From the NCBI GenBank assembly GCA_937900985.1, contig CALCGM010000637.1, positions 1 to 27,839 on the forward strand: a stretch of 27,839 nt of DNA, given 5' to 3'. The notes below the pieces were generated by a model that ran no database searches, was not told the origin of the DNA, and worked only from the letters and a program-made list of their open reading frames with translations. The DNA is from an uncultured Planctomycetaceae bacterium (GTDB lineage Bacteria > Planctomycetota > Planctomycetia > Pirellulales > UBA1268). A program made the position numbers and the translations under genes. The number at the start of each line of letters is the position of its first letter. The first letter of the stretch is position 1. This document shows, piece by piece, positions 1-8,091 of this stretch.

Positions 1-10
1 AGCGGGACGG

Positions 11-3000
11 TTATGAGGGATCGCCCCAGGTGCAGAGGGATTCGACGTAGGCGGCGGAGCCGTCGCGGAGCCAGCCGTCGAGCTGGGCGACGTCTTTGAG
101 CTGCTGGCCGCGGAGGCGGGGCACGACGAAGAAACGGCTGGAGACGTCGGCGAGGGCCGTCATGTCGCCCCAGAGCTTCTCAAACTGCGTGACCGGGAAG
201 ACATCTTCCTGGCCATGGCCCCATCGCTTCTTGACGTCTTTGAGCGTGACGTAGGTTGGCACCCGGGTGGCGGCATCGCGAATGGCGGCAGCCACGCGGG
301 GCTCGTCGCTGAGGTCGCTGCGGGCCAGGCCGAAGAAGGCCAGCAGCTGATCGATGTCGATCCAGGTGGAGAGCGAGTTGTAGAACCGCAGGCGAAACTC
401 ATCCTCTTCCCGCGGCATGGCGAGGCCTTCCACGAGCCTGGGCCGGCCGCTGACCCGGGCCAGGCCGCCGCCGCGGTCTTCGATGCGGCGGGGGATCACC
501 TCGTAGGAGAGGCAGCTACCGCCGGCGATGTGCTCACCGAGGATCGCTGGATCGAGGTCGGCGCCGACAGTGTCGATGTTGTGCAGGAAGAGCCACTTCA
601 GCTGCGGCCGTGCGGCAAGCAGCGAGGCCAGCACGCCGTTGCGGAGCATGTTGGGCAGCTCATACCAGTGGCCCACCGGATGCAGGCACTGCTGCGGCAG
701 GTTGTCGGTGTAGTCGCTTCCCTCGCCGGCAGCAACCGCCCAGCCCAGCAGCGCCGCATGCAGGCTGTTGCGGACCTTCTGCTTCTGCTCGTCGAGCGTC
801 TGGTGGGCCAGTTCATCCCAGGCAAACCGCAGGTCGCGGGCGGTGGGCACCAGCCGCAGGCCGATGGCCCGGCCCGGCGAGAGATGCAGCTCAACGTGGT
901 TGCCGGGGGGAGCACGGTCAAAGGCGGCGGCGATCTGCGTGTGGGTCAGGTGGCTGGTGGTGACCACATGGGGCACCGGCATGCCGGCTGCCTGAGCCGC
1001 CCGCCGCGACTTGGCCAGGTGCACCTCCAGAAAGGAGCGGTGCTGCCCGCCGAGCTTGCAGAACGGATTGAGGGCTTTGACGACGCCGGCTCCCTGTGTC
1101 CAGCGGCTCCCCACGCCGGCGGCCAGGGTGACCACAGCGACCTCGCCGGCGGCCAGTGCCCTCCGGCCTGCAGCGGCATGATCGCCGGCTCCCGATCGCC
1201 TTTCGGCGGTGCCCACCCAGGTCACGTCGTCGTCGCGAACATCCTCAATGCGGGTCGAAGGAGCCAGCCGATTCTGCGCGAGGCCGATCCTGCCGTGCAC
1301 GAGGTCGCTGCGGATCTGCTCATGCTGCACCGCATCGAAGCCGAGATCGGTCAGCAGCTCTCGCAGGCTGCGGTCGCTGCCAGCCGACGCGGCGCGGGGA
1401 AAGAGCTGATCGAAGAGGGTGTCGACCATGCCGGCGAGCTGCGGCTGCGTGCGGCAGGCGGCGGCAAAGGCGTCGAGCTCACTGCGGCGCGAACGCGGCA
1501 GCTCGCGACGGTCGGCCTTGAGCAGGGTGGGCACCGTAAGGGCATAGTAGCCTGGCGGCATCAGGGCTTCGCCGCCTCGCAGCAGGCTGCAGCGGGTTCC
1601 GTGCTGGTTGATCGCGAAGTCGTAGACCACCGGCTCCATGGCGAAGGGCAGGGCATGCTCGAGCTGCCGCTTGGCCTCGCCCATGATCTCGCCGAGGGCC
1701 TCAAGCGCCTCTGGCTTGGCGTCGGGCGTGACGATGAAGCCCATCCCGCCGCCGCTCATCCCTCCGAGCATCCAGAAGCCGAGAAATCGCTTCCCAAACC
1801 GCTGGCGAACCTGCTCGATCACGGTCTCGGTGTAGCGGTTGGTGGCCCAGGGAATGATCGTCTGCAGGGGGCCGAAGAAGTTGCGGGTGGTGGCGGCGGC
1901 GATCCGGGGCACGTCGCCCGTTTCCACCGCAGCGATGATCTCATCGAGGATGCGGCCGGCTTCGTCGCGGGCCTGCCAGGCCTCGCCGCTTCGCAGCAGA
2001 TACTTCTCCGTCACCATCTCCAGAATCGGGCCGACGTTCTGGGCCATCCCGCCATGCACGAGCACCAGCGACGCTTCCAGGTTGCCGCCGAGCGGCACCG
2101 GCTCGTGGGTCGGCAGCAGCCGGCCGCGGCTGATGCCATGCTCGGGATCGCCCGCCGCGGCCTGCACGCCGCGGATCAGCTTGGCGGCGGGCCACACACC
2201 ACCGGAATCCTGCCAGCCGCCGCCACTTCCCCCGAGCCACTCGCCAAGGATGGCGCGGGCTGCGACGAGCCGCCGCTCGCGTTCTTCAAGGGTGCCGGTC
2301 AGGGAGCCGGTCTGCCCGGTGGCCCGCATGCAGACGGCGATCAGGGCCGCGAGCAGGTTGGTGGAGACCGCCAGCCGCGAGCCCTTGGGAATGTTGTTGA
2401 CGCTGCTGACGATCTCCAGGCCGAGGCCCGGGCCGATCAGCCGCTCGAGCACCGCTGCCATGCTGGCCCCGGAGCCCTCGAGGCCCGAGGGCACGATGCC
2501 CCCAGCAATCACCGCAGCCTTTAAGAGGCCGAGGTAGTCGCGGGCAAAGTCAAACACCTCGGCCACGTCGCGGATCTCGGCCGTGGCGGCCAGGTCGACA
2601 CTCGTCAGCCGCAAGACTGGCTCATCGATGACCCGCAGGAAGGCCTCCACCGGCGGCTTGGGCTCTGCGTCGCGGCCATGCACTGCCAGATCGACCGAGA
2701 TGTTGAGCACCCGCGCGGCCTCGGGGTAGTCCATGCCGAGGAAGAAGATGTCGCTCCAGCCGGCATGGGAGAGGTCCATCCGCACCGGGGTGGTTTCCCG
2801 CAGCACCGGGAAGAGCGGACTGCCGCTGCCATCGCTGCCGCGGTCGAGCAGCTCGGGTCGGATCCGCAGGGGATGGTCGGCCGGATGGCCCATGCGAAAC
2901 ATCCAGCGGTTGCCCGCGAGCGACCGCACGCTCCGCCGCACCTGATCGGCGAGCGTCTGCAGGGCGAGGTCGTGGTAGGCGGCCGCCAGGCTGCTGGAAA

Positions 3001-3361
3001 CGGCGTCGGAAGGGCCGCGGCTCCGCTGCTCGGTGAGAAAGACCTCGATCGCCTCTTCAAAGCGGCGGTTGAGCAGATGCTCGTAGCCGGCGTGGGGGAT
3101 CAGCGAGGCTGCCGAGCCGAGCTGGGGCGGGAGGAAGAAGCGGTGGATCGCCGAGAGAAAGAACAGGCTTCGCACCCGCTCGTAGAGGTTGGGGCTGGTG
3201 TGGCGAAACGCTTCAAGGGCTTCACACTCCGCCAGCAGCTCCGCCGCGGTGAGCCGCTCGCAGACCGACTCGATGCTGGCGTTGCGGTGCTGCGGCTCGG
3301 TGGCGGTGATGATCGCCACGAGCTGCGAGGGTGTGGCCGAAGCCGCTGTGGCCGCGTGCAT
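11..3361 (-). CDS. GHMP sugar kinase - UDPGP-type nucleotidyltransferase fusion
   Basis: The 1116-residue protein appears to join a sugar-1-kinase to a sugar-1-phosphate nucleotidyltransferase, so it could phosphorylate a sugar and activate it as an NDP-sugar in the cytoplasm. Residues 1-160 are an unassigned helical region. Residues about 190-620 resemble the fucokinase branch of GHMP kinases: PVRMDLSHAGWSD (192-204), GGSGGGWQDSGG (377-388) and GMSGGGMGF (534-542). Residues about 739-1116 carry VVTLAAGVGSRW (743-754), a lysine near 762, an LHNIDTVGADLDP patch and FYNSLSTWIDID, typical of UDPGP-family enzymes. The domain order is the reverse of the known FKP fucokinase/GDP-fucose pyrophosphorylase. 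The usual glycine-rich kinase loop is altered (PKGSRLAVST, 325-334). The ATG lies 2 nt after the upstream gene's TAG, so the two genes are probably translationally coupled. The substrate cannot be read from the sequence. Confidence 0.8.
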   Translation of the reverse strand: MHAATAASATPSQLVAIITATEPQHRNASIESVCERLTAAELLAECEALEAFRHTSPNLYERVRSLFFLSAIHRFFLPPQLGSAASLIPHAGYEHLLNRRFEEAIEVFLTEQRSRGPSDAVSSSLAAAYHDLALQTLADQVRRSVRSLAGNRWMFRMGHPADHPLRIRPELLDRGSDGSGSPLFPVLRETTPVRMDLSHAGWSDIFFLGMDYPEAARVLNISVDLAVHGRDAEPKPPVEAFLRVIDEPVLRLTSVDLAATAEIRDVAEVFDFARDYLGLLKAAVIAGGIVPSGLEGSGASMAAVLERLIGPGLGLEIVSSVNNIPKGSRLAVSTNLLAALIAVCMRATGQTGSLTGTLEERERRLVAARAILGEWLGGSGGGWQDSGGVWPAAKLIRGVQAAAGDPEHGISRGRLLPTHEPVPLGGNLEASLVLVHGGMAQNVGPILEMVTEKYLLRSGEAWQARDEAGRILDEIIAAVETGDVPRIAAATTRNFFGPLQTIIPWATNRYTETVIEQVRQRFGKRFLGFWMLGGMSGGGMGFIVTPDAKPEALEALGEIMGEAKRQLEHALPFAMEPVVYDFAINQHGTRCSLLRGGEALMPPGYYALTVPTLLKADRRELPRSRRSELDAFAAACRTQPQLAGMVDTLFDQLFPRAASAGSDRSLRELLTDLGFDAVQHEQIRSDLVHGRIGLAQNRLAPSTRIEDVRDDDVTWVGTAERRSGAGDHAAAGRRALAAGEVAVVTLAAGVGSRWTQGAGVVKALNPFCKLGGQHRSFLEVHLAKSRRAAQAAGMPVPHVVTTSHLTHTQIAAAFDRAPPGNHVELHLSPGRAIGLRLVPTARDLRFAWDELAHQTLDEQKQKVRNSLHAALLGWAVAAGEGSDYTDNLPQQCLHPVGHWYELPNMLRNGVLASLLAARPQLKWLFLHNIDTVGADLDPAILGEHIAGGSCLSYEVIPRRIEDRGGGLARVSGRPRLVEGLAMPREEDEFRLRFYNSLSTWIDIDQLLAFFGLARSDLSDEPRVAAAIRDAATRVPTYVTLKDVKKRWGHGQEDVFPVTQFEKLWGDMTALADVSSRFFVVPRLRGQQLKDVAQLDGWLRDGSAAYVESLCTWGDPS

Positions 3362-3363
3362 GA

Positions 3364-4233
3364 CTATTCCCCGGCGGGCTGCTTGGCGAGCAGGTCGACA
3401 AGCTGGGCGAGAATCTCAGCCCGGTCGGGGCCGGCCAGGCCGAGGGCCAGCTGGGCGGTGAGCAGGCCGTAGGTCAGGCCGAGGTTGTAGCGGCGGCCGG
3501 CCAGCTCGCTGGCAAGGTAGCGTTCCCGCTGGGCGAGGGTGGCCAGGGCTGGCGAGAGCTGCCGCTGGCCCTGGCTGCCGAGCTCCTCCAGCAGCTCGAA
3601 CACGGTGGGGGTGAGCACGTGCATGCCGAAGAAGCAGAGGTAGTGGCCGGCTCGCAGCCCCGGCACCGTCAGCTCCTCCTCAGCGAGCGTTGGTGTCGGC
3701 TTCTCGAGCACCTTCTCAATCGTGTAGAGCCCGCGGCGGCCGGGCACAAGCTGGCCACCGACAGCGCCGAAGTAGGGCAGCATGTGCTCCCGCGTGGCCT
3801 GCACGGCCGACACGCAGCAGTCTTCCGCCTTGGCCACCGCCACCAGCTGGCAGGCGCAGGGCGTGGCTGCAGGTCCGCCATGCTCATCGCTCGCAGTCGC
3901 ATCGCTGACGTAGAGGTGGTCGCCCACGAAGTGCAGGAAGGGCTCGTCGTCGACAAACCGCCGCGCCTGCAGGATGGCGTTGCCGTAGCCTGCGGCCTCC
4001 GTCTGTGGAATCAGCTCAAGCCTGGAGGCCGCCGCCCCGGCTGCCTCGCGGAAGTCGGCCTCATCGCCCGGCCGCACCACGATCGCCACCTCGTGGGCCC
4101 CGGCAGCCACGGCCTCTTCCACAATGATTGCGAGAGCCGCTTTTGTGCGGCGGTCGCGGTCAACGAGCTGCTGCAGTGGCAGGTGCCGGTCGTCGCGTGC
4201 GGCAGCGGTGATGACAGCACGGGTGATGTTCAT
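3364..4233 (-). CDS. GalU-like sugar nucleotidyltransferase
   Basis: This 289-residue protein resembles UTP--glucose-1-phosphate uridylyltransferases, which make NDP-sugars from NTP and sugar-1-phosphate. The framework AVITAA....LPLQ..VD.....K.AL..IVEEAVAAG is present at the N-terminus. PQTEAAGYGNAILQA and FLHFVGDHLY match the substrate and metal-binding loops (QxxxxGxGxA and the VxxGDxLY region), and YTIEKVLEKPTP matches the conserved V-EKP segment. The start at 4233 (MNITRAVITAA) was chosen because it places the nucleotide-binding strand at the N-terminus, as in the family. The frame stays open to 4272, but those 13 residues look non-native. The family GxGTR loop is replaced by AARDDRHLP, so catalysis or nucleotide preference may differ. 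The downstream fusion gene starts 2 nt later, suggesting a shared nucleotide-sugar pathway. Confidence 0.75.
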   Translation of the reverse strand: MNITRAVITAAARDDRHLPLQQLVDRDRRTKAALAIIVEEAVAAGAHEVAIVVRPGDEADFREAAGAAASRLELIPQTEAAGYGNAILQARRFVDDEPFLHFVGDHLYVSDATASDEHGGPAATPCACQLVAVAKAEDCCVSAVQATREHMLPYFGAVGGQLVPGRRGLYTIEKVLEKPTPTLAEEELTVPGLRAGHYLCFFGMHVLTPTVFELLEELGSQGQRQLSPALATLAQRERYLASELAGRRYNLGLTYGLLTAQLALGLAGPDRAEILAQLVDLLAKQPAGE

Positions 4234-4303
4234 GGCGTCGGAGCCCCCCGAGAGGATGCCCCAGTATGCCATGCGGTTGCCGCTGCGGCTTCACGGAAGC
4301 GGC

Positions 4304-7300
4304 TTACGGCACGTAGGTGATGCCGGTGGCCGCGGTGAGGTCGACGTTGCCGAGGGCGTTTTCCAGGATCGTGTTGCGGATCACGCTCGTGCCGCTGCAG
4401 TCGCCGCTGGCGAGCAGCCCGTAGGCGAGGCTCGTGAGGATCGTGTTGGCGGTGGTGCGGGAGGTGCCATCCCAGAAGACGCCCAGCCGGGCAAAGAGTT
4501 CATCGAGCGGCGTCTCGCCGACAGCGAGATTTTGGGCGGCGGTCAGCAGCAGGCCGCTGCCGCCGGAGGCGGTGATCTGGTTCGCCACGATCACGCTGCC
4601 CTGCGTATCCCCCGCCACGCGGATGCCGTTGCTGCCGTTGGCGGTGATGCGGTTGCCAGTGCCCGGAATGCCGATCATGTTGTCGCGGCCCGCGTTGATC
4701 CAGAGGCCATCGCCCGTGTTTTCCCGGATCTCGTTGCCGACCACGACCGTAGCGGTGGCCTTGCCGAGGGTGATGCCGGGGCCATTGTTGAAGAGCACGC
4801 GGTTGGCCATCAGCGGCCCGGAGCCTCCGATGACCGTGCCCGAGGTGCCCTGGCCGATGAAGATGCCGCCAAGGCCGTTGGGAAGCAGCTCGGTGGCGCG
4901 GAAGCCCGCCCCGACAATCGTGTTGAAGATGTGGTTGTCGTAGGCATGGCCGCGGACCTCGATGCCGTAGCGGCCGTTGCCCGACATGTGCACCTTCGTT
5001 TCGACCGACGGATTGAAGCCGCCGATCGCGTTGCCATGGGCGGTGCCAGTGATCACGATCCCGCTGCCAAGGTTGGGAAGCGCCGCGTCGATCGAGGAGT
5101 TGGTGCCGGCGGCGGTGTCTTCGACGATCACGCCGCTGGCGTCGCCGCCGATCACGATGCCGTTGCCGAGGTTGCCGGCGACCAGGCAGGTGCGGATCAG
5201 GTTGTCGCCGCCGGTAGCGGTGATCTGGATCCCGTTGAGCTGATTCGGGATCGCGCCACCGAAGGCCGCCATGCCAGCAAAGTTGTTAAACGACACGAAG
5301 CCGCTCACCTGATCTGCGATTTCGATGCCGTGGCCGCTGTTGCCCGAGGTCACGTTGCCCATCGGAATCACGCCACCAGCCTGGATGCCAGCGGAGGTGC
5401 CGTTGGCCAGGATACCGCTGCGGCCATTGGGCACGGCGACGGCGTTGTTGGCGGCAGTGCCGGTGAAGTTTGCCTGCACGGTGGTGGTGTTGGCATTCGT
5501 GATTCGCAGCCCGTTGCTGCCGTTGCCGGAGAGCACGTTGTAGAAGACGAACGGGCTCTGCTGGAACGTGGTGCCCAGCAGGGTGTTGCCGTTGGCTCCG
5601 GCAATCGCCACCCCGTCGCGGGCGTTGCCGAGGGCAGCGTTGCCCGAGGCGGTCGTGCCGATGAAGTTGCCCGCGAGCGTGTTGGAGCTGGCGGCCCCCT
5701 GAATCGCCACGCCGTTGGCCGCGTTGCCGGAGATCAGGTTGCCTTGCGGTGGCCGGACAAACACACGGGCGGTGGGATCATTGCCACCGGTGGCCACGCC
5801 GCCGAGCAGGTTACCGCTGGAGCCGCGGGTGAGCAGGATCCCGTTGGCTGCGTTGGGAATGGCCACGGTGCCCGTGGTGTCGGTGCCGATCTGGTTCATG
5901 GCGACCGTGTTGTCGTGGCTGCCGATCGCGGCGATGCCGTTGCCGCCGTTGCCAGAGATCGTGTTGGAGAGCTGGAAGCCGACGTTGACCTGGGCCTGGT
6001 AGCTCGTGACGCCCGCGTCGCCGATGATCACGCCAACGACGGCGTTTCCGTAGACCGAGTTGGCAGTGGCTGGGCTTGGCTTGCCGGTCACGTCTGGGCC
6101 CGGCTCAATCGCGACCCAGGTCATGTCGCCGAAGGAGCCGTCGGTGGCGCGGGTGACGCTTGCCAGGCCGCTGGTCAGGGCATCACCGGCGGCAAGGGCC
6201 GTGCCGGCGAGGGTGTAGACGCCCTTCTCCACGCTGCTGATGCCCTGGAAGTGGGTCCGAGGATTGGCGGAGCCTGCGTAGGAGAAGCCGCGCCAGTTGG
6301 AGAAGGTGCCCGTCAGCTGGTTGTAGTCGACCAGCGAGGCCATGCCGATCGGCTGCAGCGGGTTGTCGACGTTGTTGACCGGCGACTGGGAGAAGCCGCC
6401 ACAGATGGTGTAGCTGCCGTCGCCATTGTCCCAGATGCCATAGGCCGTGTTTGACACGCTGCCCGGGAAGACCAGTTCGGTAAACGCCTCGCTGGCGAGA
6501 TCGTAGACGAAGGCCCGACCGGTTTCGGTGGGGGCGTCGGAAGTCACGTAGTTGCCGACAGCCAGGCCGCCCATGGTGCTGTGCAGGAAGTTGATCGGCG
6601 AGCCGTTCCAGATCGTCGTGTAGTTGTCGGGGTTGGCGAGGTCGTCGGCCATCGTGTCCAGGTTGCCCTGAAAGGAGAAGCCGTAGCGGGTGGTGTCGCC
6701 GGCGAGGATGTAGGTGCCCACGAGGAGCACCTCGCCGTTGCCGAGGTCGTCGGGGCCATACACGCTCGTGGCGGTGCCGGTGCCGCCAGGGAAGTTGACG
6801 GCGTAGGTCTCGCCTGTGGCCGAGCCTTCAAGAGGCCCCACGTAGAGCAGGCCACTCTCAACGCCGCCGGCATTGCTGGTGCCAGTGATCAGAAAGTCGC
6901 CGCTGTCGAGCCCGCGGATGCCTGTCCAGGTCTGCACCGGCAGGGAGATGCTGCTTGTGCCGAAGGCGTCGATCGAGGAGACGGGATCGTCGTTGCCAAT
7001 CAGGTTGCCGTTCGATCCGGGCACCAGCCGGATGCCGTCGCTGCCGTTGGGGATCGCGGTGGTGCCATCGACGCCGAGGCCAATCAGGTTGGCGGCGATC
7101 GTGTTGTCGTCGCCATAGACGAGGATGCCCTGCGTGGCGTTGCCGCCGATCAGGTTGCCGGCGGTGCTCGTGCCGATCCGGTTGCCAGAAGATCCTGCGG
7201 CGATGACCAGGCCCGCGGCTGCGTTGGGCATGGCAGAGAGCCCGTTGGCTGCAACGCCGATCGCATTGCCTTCAAGCGTGTTGGTGCTGCTAAAGAGCGT

Positions 7301-7744
7301 TATGCCTGCGTCGCTGGAGCCGCCGAGCGAGACCGAGGTCAGCGAAGAGCCATCGCTGCCGGCAGCGAAGACCAGGCCCGATGAGGCGTTGAAGTCGATC
7401 GTGACCAGCGGCAAGGAAGTGAAGCCCGGAGCCGTGCTGCCATCGATCGCGAGGGTGTCGGTGATCTCCGGCAGCGGCGAGGTGAGCTGGATTGTGCCGG
7501 CCACGCCAAAGGCAATGTCATCGGCACCGGGGGCAGCGTTGGCCTCGTCGATCACAGTCCGCAGCGAGCCGGCACCCGCATCGAGCAGGCTCGTGACGGT
7601 GAAGGTGGCCAGGAGCGTCCGCTGCTCAAGCTGTTCGCAGGCAGGCAGCGGCGATGGGCGGAGCGGTCGTCGACCGCCGCAAGCTGCAGAACGTGAGGTC
7701 CGCGAACGAGCAAACTGACGCGCTGACGGCAAGAAGCGGAGCAT
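4304..7744 (-). CDS. Giant secreted right-handed beta-helix protein with LEPR-XLL motif
   Basis: The 1146-residue protein starts with a basic N-terminus and QLEQRTLLA (38-46), the LEPR-XLL-type motif of planctomycete exported proteins. FTVTSLLDAGAGSLRTVIDEAN (split at 48-69) follows, the usual opening of their parallel beta-helix proteins. Residues 70-250 and about 590-1146 are tandem beta-helix rungs rich in N.I.GN..NGI, NLIGG and G-N-IGT repeats, like pectate-lyase or NosD folds. Residues about 251-590 form a different module, with GxxxGDFLITG, NGDGSYTICGGF and VYGxxDLGNGEVLLVG units reminiscent of HAF-type extracellular repeats. No PEP-CTERM, dockerin or other sorting tail is visible; the protein ends in GITYVP. 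A structural, adhesive or polysaccharide-binding surface role is inferred. No enzymatic residues can be assigned by eye. Confidence 0.85.
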   Translation of the reverse strand: MLRFLPSARQFARSRTSRSAACGGRRPLRPSPLPACEQLEQRTLLATFTVTSLLDAGAGSLRTVIDEANAAPGADDIAFGVAGTIQLTSPLPEITDTLAIDGSTAPGFTSLPLVTIDFNASSGLVFAAGSDGSSLTSVSLGGSSDAGITLFSSTNTLEGNAIGVAANGLSAMPNAAAGLVIAAGSSGNRIGTSTAGNLIGGNATQGILVYGDDNTIAANLIGLGVDGTTAIPNGSDGIRLVPGSNGNLIGNDDPVSSIDAFGTSSISLPVQTWTGIRGLDSGDFLITGTSNAGGVESGLLYVGPLEGSATGETYAVNFPGGTGTATSVYGPDDLGNGEVLLVGTYILAGDTTRYGFSFQGNLDTMADDLANPDNYTTIWNGSPINFLHSTMGGLAVGNYVTSDAPTETGRAFVYDLASEAFTELVFPGSVSNTAYGIWDNGDGSYTICGGFSQSPVNNVDNPLQPIGMASLVDYNQLTGTFSNWRGFSYAGSANPRTHFQGISSVEKGVYTLAGTALAAGDALTSGLASVTRATDGSFGDMTWVAIEPGPDVTGKPSPATANSVYGNAVVGVIIGDAGVTSYQAQVNVGFQLSNTISGNGGNGIAAIGSHDNTVAMNQIGTDTTGTVAIPNAANGILLTRGSSGNLLGGVATGGNDPTARVFVRPPQGNLISGNAANGVAIQGAASSNTLAGNFIGTTASGNAALGNARDGVAIAGANGNTLLGTTFQQSPFVFYNVLSGNGSNGLRITNANTTTVQANFTGTAANNAVAVPNGRSGILANGTSAGIQAGGVIPMGNVTSGNSGHGIEIADQVSGFVSFNNFAGMAAFGGAIPNQLNGIQITATGGDNLIRTCLVAGNLGNGIVIGGDASGVIVEDTAAGTNSSIDAALPNLGSGIVITGTAHGNAIGGFNPSVETKVHMSGNGRYGIEVRGHAYDNHIFNTIVGAGFRATELLPNGLGGIFIGQGTSGTVIGGSGPLMANRVLFNNGPGITLGKATATVVVGNEIRENTGDGLWINAGRDNMIGIPGTGNRITANGSNGIRVAGDTQGSVIVANQITASGGSGLLLTAAQNLAVGETPLDELFARLGVFWDGTSRTTANTILTSLAYGLLASGDCSGTSVIRNTILENALGNVDLTAATGITYVP

Positions 7745-8091
7745 GGCGAGTGTTTCCCTGGGGCCTCAGATCGAGAGCCGCTGGAAGTGCCAACCGCGAC
7801 CGGAGAATACTGTGAGCGTGCCACCCAAACCGCTGTGGGTCAAACATTTGGAGTGCCGCCGATGAAGGGGCGTTGCCGTTCTGCCTCGCTGCGGCCAAAC
7901 GCAACCCCTGCAGGGATGGCTGGATCGAAAGCGACTCGGCTCATCGTCTCGCGTGGCCCTCCCAAAAACGTTCTACTGGGTGCCTCACGGCAAGACGGTG
8001 CCGGCTTTCGGGGGAAGGGATCAGAGGGCGGTGTTTCGTGCGTCCCAGGATGCCTCGGGCTGACTTCAAACACCACATGGGAGGTGCGTTT
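7745..8091. promoter_or_regulatory. Divergent intergenic region between beta-helix gene and PQQ operon
   Basis: This 347-bp region separates two divergent genes and must carry promoters for both the beta-helix gene and the seven-gene operon. A strong ribosome binding site, GGGAGG (8079-8084), lies 7 nt before the ATG at 8092 and fixes that start. The open frame extends upstream to 7873, but with poor coding character and no comparable ribosome binding site. I could not assign confident -35/-10 boxes. No known riboswitch motif, including the molybdenum-cofactor RNA, was recognised. Confidence 0.5.

Noticed and set aside
215..2524. A 769-residue open frame antisense to the kinase-nucleotidyltransferase fusion
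   Set aside because: High GC leaves the complementary strand open. The translation is Gly/Ala/His-rich with no recognisable motifs, and the opposite frame has clear domains.
4124..6454. A 776-residue plus-strand frame full of VAAVAGD-like repeats opposite the beta-helix gene
   Set aside because: The repeats only mirror the repetitive codons of the beta-helix rungs. The minus-strand protein has a signal and the LEPR-XLL motif.
5000..7300. Short similar units suggesting a CRISPR or tandem DNA repeat
   Set aside because: The units are imperfect, in frame and explained by beta-helix rungs (NGI, NLIGG). There are no constant repeat/spacer lengths.
7990..8090. Possible riboswitch (molybdenum cofactor or cobalamin) before the PQQ operon
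   Set aside because: Some GC-rich pairing is possible, but the conserved motifs of these RNAs were not found.
7873..8091. Upstream extension of the PQQ protein
   Set aside because: GGGAGG 7 nt before the ATG at 8092, followed by a clean signal peptide, decides for the shorter form.
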